Assembly (NCBI GenBank): GCA_964370375.1
Contig: CAYJIX010000094.1
Location: 1 to 5,945, forward strand
Direction: 5' to 3'
Length of the DNA: 5,945 nucleotides
From: CAYJIX01 sp964370375
GTDB lineage: Bacteria > Desulfobacterota > Desulfovibrionia > Desulfovibrionales > Desulfovibrionaceae
The notes under the pieces are model-generated. The model was not told the origin of the DNA and ran no database searches. It was given only the letters and a program-made list of their open reading frames with translations. This document shows, piece after piece, positions 1-5,650 of this stretch. Both the position numbers and the translations under genes were made by a program. Numbering within the stretch: position 1 is the first letter of the stretch; each line of letters begins with the position of its first letter.

Positions 1-73
1 TAAAAGCAAAGCTTTTTAGCAAGACGTATAAGGCTTCGCGTTGTTTGGTCGCATTGGCTGCCGCCAACGCTCC
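1..73 (+). other. Tail of an upstream unit; no gene assignable
   Basis: These bases precede the terminator at 74-113 and most likely belong to the end of a + strand transcript that began outside the window. One frame has a TAA at positions 1-3, a second stops at 17-19, and a third (from position 3) stays open until a TGA at 90-92, inside the terminator loop. The peptide in the third frame is alanine- and lysine-rich and I do not recognise it. Either the upstream gene ends at or before position 19, or its last codons run into the terminator. The sequence here cannot decide this. Confidence 0.25.
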
Positions 74-113
74 AAAAGACTCAGCACAATGAATTGTGCA
101 GGAGTCTTTTTTT
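74..113 (+). terminator. Strong intrinsic terminator of the upstream unit
   Basis: A two-part hairpin is visible. The lower stem pairs AAAAGACTC (74-82) with GAGTCTTTT (102-110), nine pairs. A small internal loop (83 against 100-101) separates it from an upper stem of GCACAA (84-89) with TTGTGC (94-99), closed by a TGAA tetraloop (90-93). A run of seven T (107-113) follows, partly as the 3' arm. This is the classical Rho-independent layout for + strand transcription. It isolates the genes downstream from whatever lies to the left of the window. Confidence 0.9.
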
Positions 114-311
114 ACCTGCCCTGCTGTCTTCATACCCCTCCTTATGCCGATTGAAGTTTTTTACACTTCATAGCTTTTTGCCTATTGCCTATTTCTTTTT
201 CTGTTCCTTGAATTTTACTTCATCATTTAGTGTATCTGGCCCTTGCGCTAGATTTTACCCTTGTCGTAGTTTTGGTACAATTGAAGGTTTGTGTCTGCCT
301 TTTTAACTGCA
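114..311. other. Intergenic stretch without a recognisable gene
   Basis: This T-rich stretch follows the terminator. The only reading frame crossing it (94-306) would start at a TTG inside the terminator, has no ribosome binding site, and gives a low-complexity peptide rich in Phe, Leu, Ser and Cys. I treat it as non-coding. No convincing repeat or promoter is visible here; the promoter candidate and structured elements begin after position 311. Confidence 0.6.
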
Positions 312-320
312 TGTCATAAT
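312..320 (+). promoter_or_regulatory. Candidate extended -10 promoter for gene 1
   Basis: The sequence TGTCATAAT matches an extended -10 element (TG, one base, then CATAAT, which differs from TATAAT only at the first base). The matching -35 is poor: at 18-base spacing it would be GTGTCT (291-296), with three of six matches, which is typical where an extended -10 compensates. Transcription would start near 327, giving a leader of about 220 bases before the ATG at 546. It is the best sigma-70-like match I found between the upstream terminator and gene 1, but it is inferred from sequence only. Confidence 0.4.
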
Positions 321-324
321 CCGC

Positions 325-336
325 AAAGGCGCCTTT
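325..336. promoter_or_regulatory. Perfect 12-bp palindrome at the inferred start of transcription
   Basis: AAAGGCGCCTTT is a perfect dyad. It extends to a flanking GC on each side (323-324 and 338-339) if one unpaired A (337) is allowed. It lies over the transcription start predicted from the extended -10 at 312-320, a position where a dimeric repressor would block initiation. It could equally be a small hairpin at the 5' end of the leader RNA. The operator role is inference; the symmetry is visible directly. Confidence 0.35.
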
Positions 337-361
337 AGCCTACTATTATCGTATCTACAGA

Positions 362-389
362 ACACTTGCACAGCCGTGCAAGAGAGTGT
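362..389 (+). promoter_or_regulatory. Hairpin in the gene 1 leader
   Basis: CTTGCAC (365-371) pairs with GTGCAAG (376-382) around a four-base AGCC loop, seven perfect pairs. An alternative base adds ACAC (362-365) against GTGT (386-389), leaving GAGA unpaired. No T-run follows, so it is not a terminator. It is one of several stem-loops in the same leader. Confidence 0.45.
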
Positions 390-401
390 ATGATTACAAA
401 A

Positions 402-479
402 GAATCGCAAGCATCTAGGTTAGCAAAATACCTAGACCGTATTGTTGTACATCTTTTGCTTACAATATTTATGCGATTC
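402..479 (+). promoter_or_regulatory. Possible three-way-junction RNA in the gene 1 leader
   Basis: An outer stem pairs GAATCGCA (402-409) with TGCGATTC (472-479), eight perfect pairs across 62 bases. Inside it are two hairpins: TCTAGGT (414-420) with ACCTAGA (430-436), and TATTGT (440-445) with ACAATA (462-467). The second can slip to pair TTGTA (445-449) with TACAA (461-465). The three stems together make a closed junction, the usual shape of a folded leader, riboswitch or small RNA. I do not match it to a known riboswitch class, and no T-run follows it. That it works as RNA is inference from complementarity; if the sites act as DNA, the arms could be protein-binding half-sites. Confidence 0.4.
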
Positions 480-510
480 ATACGTCACAACCGAAATTTT
501 GATTTGTATG

Positions 511-540
511 TGCAACAGCATCCGCTGCTTGCATAAGGAG
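511..540 (+). promoter_or_regulatory. Hairpin abutting the Shine-Dalgarno of gene 1
   Basis: TGCAACAGC (511-519) pairs with GCTGCTTGCA (524-533) around an ATCC loop: nine pairs with a single bulged C at 528. One base later the strong ribosome binding site AAGGAG begins (535-540), five bases before the ATG at 546. A stem ending this close to the Shine-Dalgarno may tune ribosome access or protect the mRNA 5' end. The Shine-Dalgarno itself fixes the start codon of gene 1. Confidence 0.5.
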
Positions 541-545
541 AATGT

Positions 546-2186
546 ATGCAAAGATTTGTTAGGTTCATGCTGGCTATGACTACTGTGCTTTTTTTAGCAC
601 AATCTGCTGCTTTGGCCAGCACAAGCTATGTAGTATTACCGTTTAACGTCAATGGCCCTTCAGGCTTTAGTTATCTTGAAAAAGCCATTACTTCCATGCT
701 GACGTCGCGATTTTATGTGCAAGATGTCCTTATGCCTGCAACAGAAAATGCCTTAACCACGCCGCCTGCTTCCCAAGCAGCGGTTGAAGAAGTGCTTGGC
801 AAGACCAGTGCCGACGTCGCCATATGGGGTGAGGTCAATATCATTGGTGACAATGCCACCATTGACATGCGCGCTCTTAAAAATGACGGCACCATGTGGA
901 ATAAAAACTTTCAAGCAACCACCCAAGACATGGTTAATGTTTTGCAACGTGCAGCTGATACCGTCAATGTTGAAGTTTTTGGGCGCAACATAGCAGGCGC
1001 CTCCAACACAAACACACGCATTGTACCGCAACTTAATTCTGCCATTGTGCACAACGAAATAACCCCACATCAAACATACCTCAATCCACAATTCAGGTAT
1101 CAAGGTGCTGACGGTGACCGTCTGCGCAGCCAAGCTTTGCCGTATGCCTCTAGGGGGATGGCCTTGGCTGATGTTACCGGTGATGGAAAAACCAATGTCG
1201 TGCTTTTAGATGATTATGTCGTTCGTGTGTACACGTTTGAAGGCCAGCTTCAATTGGTTTCTGAGTACGAGCTGCCCCGCAATATGTATACACTTTCTGT
1301 GCGTACCATAAATTTAAACGGTGACAGCGCAGACGAAGTGGTTGTAAGCGCTTATGATCCCGACTATACCGAGCCTGTGAGCTATATCCTTAGCTTTATG
1401 GGTGGACAGGCGCGCGAAATGGCAGTCCGTCAACGCTACTACCTGAATGTTGTAAGGCTTTCGCCTGATTTTAGGGCTACCCTTATTGGTCAAAAAGGTG
1501 ATTCTCAGCGTATATTTTCGCGCAACGGCGTATATGAACTTATGCTACAAGGCGGAGAACTTACGCAAACACGCAAAATACAGCTTCCTTCAGGGGCTAA
1601 TGTTTTCAACTTTGCTTGGCTGCCGGCAGGTGGTAACAACACTGAAGACCTTCTCTTAACAATCAATAAAAATGAACAGTTACAGGCGTATAGCACAAAA
1701 GGCAACAGCGTTTACCAGTCTGAGGACGCCTATTCAGGCTCTGCTGTTGGGATTACTGAACAAACCAATATGCCTGGCCTTGGTAAAGAAAGCGAATTGA
1801 TCCCAAGTTCATATTGGATCCCTTTGCGTATGATTGCAGCTGATTTTGACGACAACTATCAGTGGGAGCTGTTGGTCAACAAGCCCATTTCGATAAGCTC
1901 TCAAATTTTTGACCGCTATAGAAGCTTTCCTGAAGGCGAAATCAATGCCATGTTTTGGGATGGCGTAGGCATGAACTTATTGTGGAAAACACGCCGTATT
2001 AAGGGAACAGTTGTAGATTTTGACCTTGGCGATTTCAACAATGATGGTATTCCTGATCTGGTGGTGAATGTGAATACCCACCCAGGAGCCCTTGGCCTTG
2101 GCAGAACCAGAACCATGATTGTTGCCTACCCCCTTGACCTTTCATCGGCTGATCCCAACACAGCGCCTGTGCAATCCCTGCAATAA
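546..2186 (+). CDS. Exported FG-GAP/VCBS-repeat protein with TolB/LpoB-like N-terminal domain
   Basis: The 546-residue product begins with a Sec signal peptide: R3 and R6, a hydrophobic core about 8-20, and a likely cut after ALA at residue 24. There is no lipobox cysteine. Residues 26-145 start with a strand reading YVVLPF, followed by an amphipathic stretch and VAIWGEV (91-97). This resembles the N-terminal fold of TolB- and LpoB/CsgG-like envelope proteins. The rest holds degenerate FG-GAP/VCBS-type repeats with Asp-rich loops: ADVTGDGKTNVV (208-219), NLNGDSADEVVV (256-267), ADFDDNYQWELLV (432-444) and the best one, GDFNNDGIPDLVV (495-507). Such loops often bind calcium in a beta-propeller. 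The start is set by AAGGAG at 535-540. A periplasmic or surface role in binding or scaffolding is inferred; the specific partner is unknown. It appears monocistronic, with a long structured leader and its own terminator at 2283-2331. Confidence is high for a real exported repeat protein and moderate for the N-terminal domain name. Confidence 0.85.
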   Translation: MQRFVRFMLAMTTVLFLAQSAALASTSYVVLPFNVNGPSGFSYLEKAITSMLTSRFYVQDVLMPATENALTTPPASQAAVEEVLGKTSADVAIWGEVNIIGDNATIDMRALKNDGTMWNKNFQATTQDMVNVLQRAADTVNVEVFGRNIAGASNTNTRIVPQLNSAIVHNEITPHQTYLNPQFRYQGADGDRLRSQALPYASRGMALADVTGDGKTNVVLLDDYVVRVYTFEGQLQLVSEYELPRNMYTLSVRTINLNGDSADEVVVSAYDPDYTEPVSYILSFMGGQAREMAVRQRYYLNVVRLSPDFRATLIGQKGDSQRIFSRNGVYELMLQGGELTQTRKIQLPSGANVFNFAWLPAGGNNTEDLLLTINKNEQLQAYSTKGNSVYQSEDAYSGSAVGITEQTNMPGLGKESELIPSSYWIPLRMIAADFDDNYQWELLVNKPISISSQIFDRYRSFPEGEINAMFWDGVGMNLLWKTRRIKGTVVDFDLGDFNNDGIPDLVVNVNTHPGALGLGRTRTMIVAYPLDLSSADPNTAPVQSLQ

Positions 2187-2282
2187 ATGCAGTTTGGTAA
2201 CGGATCAACGCATAATTTGTTTGGCATAGAACAGCTTATTAAGAATGTGCTTCTAGCTGTTTATACATAGCCCGACCTTTAA

Positions 2283-2331
2283 GATCATGTGTGGTGAATG
2301 ATTCGCCACACATGATCATCCTTCTTTTTTT
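2283..2331 (+). terminator. Long-stem intrinsic terminator after gene 1
   Basis: GATCATGTGTGG (2283-2294) pairs perfectly with CCACACATGATC (2306-2317). The stem continues through a G-T wobble and three more pairs to a TGA loop (2299-2301), 16 pairs in all. After a short spacer comes a T-rich tract (2322-2331, seven T at its end). The gap between stem and T-run is longer than ideal, but stem length makes termination likely. It lies about 100 bases after the stop codon of gene 1; in between I see only a weak 7-base inverted repeat (2230-2236 with 2255-2261). Confidence 0.75.
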
Positions 2332-2370
2332 AGCAACATATGCCACCTGCCCTTCCCATGCCGCCCACTT

Positions 2371-2400
2371 TTGAACACCTACAAAATTTCTGCTGATTAT
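2371..2400 (+). promoter_or_regulatory. Candidate promoter for gene 2
   Basis: TTGAAC (2371-2376) and GATTAT (2395-2400) are spaced by 18 bases, each matching four of six consensus positions. A second option is TTGATT (2427-2432) with TAAAAC (2450-2455) at 17 bases. Both are weak. A promoter is expected somewhere in 2332-2546 because a terminator separates this gene from gene 1, but which site is used cannot be settled by eye. Confidence 0.25.
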
Positions 2401-2546
2401 ACGTTATCTGCGTATCTGCTACATTTTTGATTTTTGCCCCTTTCAGGAATAAAACCATTACCTACAATACAAAAGTAAGGTACATGGCAGTGCGTCATGT
2501 ATGTTCTCACATAACCATATAGTCCTTTTATCTTCTTTGGAGTCTT

Positions 2547-3695
2547 ATGTTTGTATCAAGACTTTTTATCGTCCTATTGGCTGTAGTCCTGATCATAGTT
2601 TTTCGAGGAATCCGTTTTGCACCATGGCCTTTATGGGTGCGTGTGGGGGTTGCATTATTGGCGTTAGCCTCAACCATGCAAATGATCCTCATCCGTATGA
2701 TTTTTCAGACGCACAATCCATGGCTCCCTGAATGGTTCATGGCAATTGCAGGAGCCACCCTTAGCATCTGTTTTATGCTTTTTATCCTTGTTGTTATACG
2801 GGATGTGGCAAGCCTTATACTGTGGCTTTTTGGTGCCAAAACAATGGCCGCACAGCTTCCGTATAAAAGCGCCATTGTGGTTTTTTTACTGGCAGCAGGT
2901 GGTGGCCTATGGTCATATTGGGAGGCAGTTCGCATTCCTTCTGTACGCGAAGTCACCCTAGAAATTCCACGCCTTGACCCTGCCCTTGACGGATTGCGCA
3001 TCGCGCATCTGACAGATTTGCACATTGGCCCAAGATTTAGAAAAGAATGGGTTCAAGGGGTTGTAGAGCGCACAAACGAAGCTAAACCTGATTTGATCGC
3101 CATTACAGGTGATATGGTTGACGGATCAGTACGTCAGCTCAAGGAATTTACCGATCCTTTGACAGAACTTACTGCTCCCTACGGCGTGTTTTTTTGCTCA
3201 GGAAATCATGAATATTTTTCAGGACTTAAAGACTGGCTAGGACAACCAGGTCAACAAAACGGCGAATTTTCTAAAGTAGGCGCCACGCTCCATTCAGACC
3301 ATAAAGTGTTGAACATCAACGGCGTACCTCTTGTGGTGGCTGCAGTGACTGACCCAAGAGCCGTAAGCTACAGACAGCCCCACTTTAACGTAGAGCACTC
3401 CCTAGCAGGTGCTCCAAAAGCTACAACCTTGTTGTTGGCCCATAGGCCAGAAACTATTCATAATGCTGACAAGGCAGGCGTTGCGTTACAGCTTTCAGGT
3501 CACACACATGGTGGTTTGAGCTGGCTTTTTGACCCCATCACTCGCAACTTTAACGGAGGTTTTATCCGCGGCGAATACCAGATAGGAGATGCTGTGCTGT
3601 ATTTGGGTACCGGCACAGGCCTTTGGGGTGGTTTTCCATTTCGATTTGGAGTTCCTTCTGAGATTGCCTTGATCACAGTACGTGCCAAAAAATAA
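2547..3695 (+). CDS. Membrane-anchored calcineurin-like metallophosphoesterase
   Basis: The 382-residue protein has four likely membrane helices (about 3-19, 31-49, 64-88 and 107-124) followed by a metallophosphoesterase domain from about 148. The family's metal and catalytic motifs are all present and in order: DLH (D157, H159), GD (188-189), GNHE (219-222), a lone His in LLAHRP (H299) and GHTHGG (318-323). This is the binuclear-metal phosphoesterase set, arranged as in YkuE/YaeI-type proteins, which carry an N-terminal membrane portion. The natural substrate in this organism is unknown; phosphodiester or phospholipid-type substrates are known in the wider family. Arginines between helices 1 and 2 suggest that loop is cytoplasmic, which would place the catalytic domain outside the inner membrane, a tentative topology. 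GGAG (2539-2542) precedes the ATG by four bases. The gene stands alone between the gene 1 terminator and the promoter of gene 3. No motif is damaged. Confidence 0.92.
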   Translation: MFVSRLFIVLLAVVLIIVFRGIRFAPWPLWVRVGVALLALASTMQMILIRMIFQTHNPWLPEWFMAIAGATLSICFMLFILVVIRDVASLILWLFGAKTMAAQLPYKSAIVVFLLAAGGGLWSYWEAVRIPSVREVTLEIPRLDPALDGLRIAHLTDLHIGPRFRKEWVQGVVERTNEAKPDLIAITGDMVDGSVRQLKEFTDPLTELTAPYGVFFCSGNHEYFSGLKDWLGQPGQQNGEFSKVGATLHSDHKVLNINGVPLVVAAVTDPRAVSYRQPHFNVEHSLAGAPKATTLLLAHRPETIHNADKAGVALQLSGHTHGGLSWLFDPITRNFNGGFIRGEYQIGDAVLYLGTGTGLWGGFPFRFGVPSEIALITVRAKK

Positions 3696-3705
3696 GCGCA
3701 CTGTT

Positions 3706-3734
3706 TTGATAAAAAGCGTTTTATCCCTCTATCA
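3706..3734 (+). terminator. Weak hairpin after gene 2
   Basis: GATAAAA (3708-3714) pairs with TTTTATC (3719-3725) around a four-base loop, just after the stop codon of gene 2. An alternative outer pairing joins TTGATA (3706-3711) with TATCAA (3729-3734). The stem is AT-rich and no T-run follows, so it is at best an inefficient terminator or an RNA-stabilising 3' end. Some read-through from gene 2 into gene 3 is therefore possible. Confidence 0.25.
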
Positions 3735-3757
3735 ACAAAAAGAGACGTTACTCTACA

Positions 3758-3786
3758 TTGACATACCATAATAGAGCATGTATAAA
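3758..3786 (+). promoter_or_regulatory. Near-consensus sigma-70 promoter for gene 3
   Basis: TTGACA (3758-3763) is a perfect -35. Exactly 17 bases later comes TATAAA (3781-3786), five of six matches to the -10 consensus. This is the best promoter in the window and predicts a transcription start near 3793, with a leader of about 46 bases. It also shows that a longer reading frame beginning with the TTG at 3758 cannot be translated from this transcript, because that TTG is the -35 element. Confidence 0.85.
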
Positions 3787-3838
3787 TTCCAAAAATGGCC
3801 CTATGCTTCGTATTTGCTCAAACCGCAAGGATGGTATT

Positions 3839-4225
3839 ATGATTGATGAAACGGCTGAGCAAGCCTTTGAAACCATCACACTGCATGTAGACAATGGTGC
3901 GCAGATTTGCTTTAACGGAAAGCAATTTGCCGGTGGTTCTTGGTATGATGAGGAAAATGGAACGCTAACACGGCAAACCCTGTACGCCACAGATAAGGCC
4001 GAACATGTGTATGCCATTAGCACAGGCCAAGGGTCTGAACGTTCCCGCCGAGCTTATCGTGTAAACCTTGACGGTGACCTTTGTATCATTAATGATGGGC
4101 ATACCAGCATGACCTTAGAACTAGAATCGCTCATGATGGCTGTTCGCGTATTAGCTGGCCTTGATAAAGACGCAGTGCCTACCCTTGAAGTGGTGGAAGA
4201 AACCTTGCGTGCCGCCAATTGCTAG
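3839..4225 (+). CDS. Small conserved-looking protein of unknown function
   Basis: I do not recognise this 128-residue protein. The start is set at the ATG at 3839, because AAGGA (3827-3831) lies seven bases upstream and the frame's upstream extension to TTG 3758 overlaps the -35 of its promoter. The protein is acidic and soluble, with no signal peptide or membrane helix. The first 85 or so residues alternate polar and hydrophobic positions as in a beta-sheet fold, including SWYDEENGTLTRQTLYAT (34-51), a basic patch ERSRRAYRV (67-75) and DGDLCIINDG (78-87). A helical tail follows (about 92-107 and 114-126), ending in Cys. It has its own strong promoter and terminator, which implies independent, probably appreciable expression. 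Codon choice looks like its neighbours and nothing suggests it is broken. No function can be given honestly. Confidence 0.8.
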   Translation: MIDETAEQAFETITLHVDNGAQICFNGKQFAGGSWYDEENGTLTRQTLYATDKAEHVYAISTGQGSERSRRAYRVNLDGDLCIINDGHTSMTLELESLMMAVRVLAGLDKDAVPTLEVVEETLRAANC

Positions 4226-4248
4226 CTTTATTTTTTTAATAAAAAAGT

Positions 4249-4280
4249 GCCGCTGAAGCTTTTTTCAGCGGCTTTTTTTT
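4249..4280 (+). terminator. Strong intrinsic terminator after gene 3, possibly bidirectional
   Basis: GCCGCTGAA (4249-4257) pairs perfectly with TTCAGCGGC (4264-4272) around a six-base loop, followed by eight T (4273-4280). Six A (4241-4246) precede the stem, so the reverse strand also shows a hairpin followed by a T-run. It closes the gene 3 unit about 25 bases after its stop codon and leaves only 31 bases before the ATG of gene 4. Confidence 0.92.
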
Positions 4281-4311
4281 ATAAACAACACCAAACTGTA
4301 AGAAAAAATTC

Positions 4312-4740
4312 ATGCGTATCCAATACATTCTTTTTTTATGCCTTATGGGAATAAGCACTTTGATGCATAGTTATGCAAAACCTGCTATGGCTAAAGAAAC
4401 AGCAGTTAAAGAGATAACAGTCATTACTCAAAAAGGCGACGCGCAGGTTTTTGCCGTATCAGGACGCGTGGGTGATGTTTTTGTGCTGACCTTACCTAGC
4501 AATCCAAGCACAGGCTACAGTTGGGAAATTGCGGCCTTGCCAGCACAGTTTGATAGCGCTAAGCAAGACTTTAAGCCTCAAAATACCGCAAAAGGGTTGA
4601 CAGGAGCCCCTGTAGATACGGTTTTCCGTTTTGTGGGCAAGACGACGGGGACTGGTTTTGTAACCTTAGTGTACCGTCGCCCTTGGGAGCAAGCAAGCCC
4701 TCCTGCTGATGTGGTGGTGGGTTTAATTACTGTAGAATGA
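4312..4740 (+). CDS. Exported chagasin-family (I42) cysteine-protease inhibitor
   Basis: The 142-residue precursor has a Sec signal peptide (R2, hydrophobic 4-18) with likely cut sites after SYA (22) or AMA (27). The mature part of about 115 residues is the usual chagasin size. The three inhibitory loops of the family are visible: NPSTGYSW (64-71, the NPTTGY-type loop), a glycine loop GLTGAP (95-100) and RRPWE (122-126, the R/K-P-W loop). Family members wedge these loops into the active site of papain-type (C1) cysteine proteases. The periplasmic or secreted location is inferred from the signal peptide, and the target protease is not in this window. The Shine-Dalgarno is weak (an AAGAAAAA tract at about 4301). 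The leader is very short after the preceding terminator, so a promoter may overlap the terminator; TATAAA at 4280-4285 is a possible -10 without a good -35. One base separates its stop from the next start, so the two are probably co-transcribed. Confidence 0.88.
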   Translation: MRIQYILFLCLMGISTLMHSYAKPAMAKETAVKEITVITQKGDAQVFAVSGRVGDVFVLTLPSNPSTGYSWEIAALPAQFDSAKQDFKPQNTAKGLTGAPVDTVFRFVGKTTGTGFVTLVYRRPWEQASPPADVVVGLITVE

Positions 4741-4741
4741 C

Positions 4742-5650
4742 ATGCTCACGCCGTATATAGTTTCAGAAGCAGAAGCAGGTCAAAAGCTGTTATCCTATTT
4801 GCAGCGCCGTTTACAAGCGCCTACAAGCGCGCTTCATCGTTGGATCCGCTCCGGGCAAGTGCGCGTTAATGGCAAACGATGTAAGCCTTTTGAACGGCTT
4901 AGTGCAGGAGATGCCGTTCGCATTCCACCCACAGCGTTTAGCGAAGTAAAGACACCTAGTCTTCAAAATTTCGCCGCTCCTTTGCCACAGGTTCTTTTTG
5001 ATGAGCAAGGGATCTTATTACTCAATAAACCTCATGGACTCACTGTACAGCCGGGAACAGGCCATACGGACAGTGTGGTAACAAGGCTGCGCCAGCATTA
5101 TGCCGGGGCAGATTTTATGCCAGCTCCTGCCCATAGGCTTGATCGGGATACCACAGGGATTTTGGCTGTGGGCACAACCTATAATGCCTTGCTCCAGTTA
5201 CAAACTCTTTTTGCCAGCCATAAGGCCCATAAAGAATATCTATGCTGGGTATGGGGAAGCTGCCCATGGAATACCCCTACCCTGCTTCGCGATTATGTAA
5301 GCAAACAAGGGCCCCTTGGACGAGAGAAAATGCACGCCACCGTAGCAGGACATGAAGCCATCCTTATGGTTCGATGTGTCACTCAGCAGGTGGTGGATGC
5401 ACAAACCTACAGCCTGCTCCACATACGCCTACAAACAGGTCGAACACATCAAATACGAATACAATTAGCCAGCCGAGGCTTTCCTGTCCTTGGAGACGGT
5501 AAATATGGGCAAAAAGCAACAGCTCCCAAGCAATGCTGCCCCCTTTACCTGCATGCATGCAGGCTGCAAATTAACGAGCAATGGCATGAGGCGCTACCTT
5601 CTTGGCGCGAACCTTGGGCCGTGTCTATGCTGCCTTGTGTTTTTGACTAA
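4742..5650 (+). CDS. RluA-family 23S rRNA/tRNA pseudouridine synthase (RluC/RluD-like)
   Basis: The 302-residue protein has an N-terminal S4 RNA-binding domain (about 5-63, with RSGQVRVNGKR at 36-46 and GDAVRIPP at 56-63) and an RluA catalytic domain (about 84-290). The signature HRLDRDTTG lies at 131-139, so D134 is the catalytic aspartate that attacks the uridine. Other family landmarks are LLLNKPHGLTVQPG (92-105), KEY (164-166, the conserved Tyr), TGRTHQIRIQL (232-242) and LYLHACRL (268-275). It isomerises specific uridines in structured RNA to pseudouridine in the cytoplasm. The S4 domain and 'VRIPP' motif recall RluC and RluD, which modify 23S rRNA, but the exact target cannot be read from sequence. 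The ATG lies one base after the stop of the inhibitor gene and has no clear Shine-Dalgarno, so translation is probably coupled. Length and motifs are complete. No good terminator follows. Confidence 0.93.
   Translation: MLTPYIVSEAEAGQKLLSYLQRRLQAPTSALHRWIRSGQVRVNGKRCKPFERLSAGDAVRIPPTAFSEVKTPSLQNFAAPLPQVLFDEQGILLLNKPHGLTVQPGTGHTDSVVTRLRQHYAGADFMPAPAHRLDRDTTGILAVGTTYNALLQLQTLFASHKAHKEYLCWVWGSCPWNTPTLLRDYVSKQGPLGREKMHATVAGHEAILMVRCVTQQVVDAQTYSLLHIRLQTGRTHQIRIQLASRGFPVLGDGKYGQKATAPKQCCPLYLHACRLQINEQWHEALPSWREPWAVSMLPCVFD

Noticed and set aside
94..306. Small + strand frame of 70 codons after the first terminator
   Set aside because: It would begin with a TTG inside the terminator stem, has no ribosome binding site, and encodes a low-complexity Phe/Ser/Leu/Cys peptide.
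402..479. tRNA or known riboswitch
   Set aside because: The arm lengths and loop sequences do not fit a tRNA cloverleaf (no T-loop or CCA), and I see no conserved core of the purine, TPP or cyclic-di-GMP classes.
753..1133. 126-codon frame on the - strand inside gene 1
   Set aside because: It lies fully opposite a well-supported gene with signal peptide and repeats; the product has no recognisable domain and no Shine-Dalgarno is apparent.
2230..2261. Inverted repeat AACAGCT/AGCTGTT after gene 1
   Set aside because: Seven pairs with an 18-base loop and no T-run; weaker than the real terminator about 20 bases downstream.
2501..2731. 76-codon + strand frame overlapping the start of gene 2
   Set aside because: It overlaps the membrane-helix region of the phosphoesterase in another frame, lacks a ribosome binding site, and gives no coherent protein.
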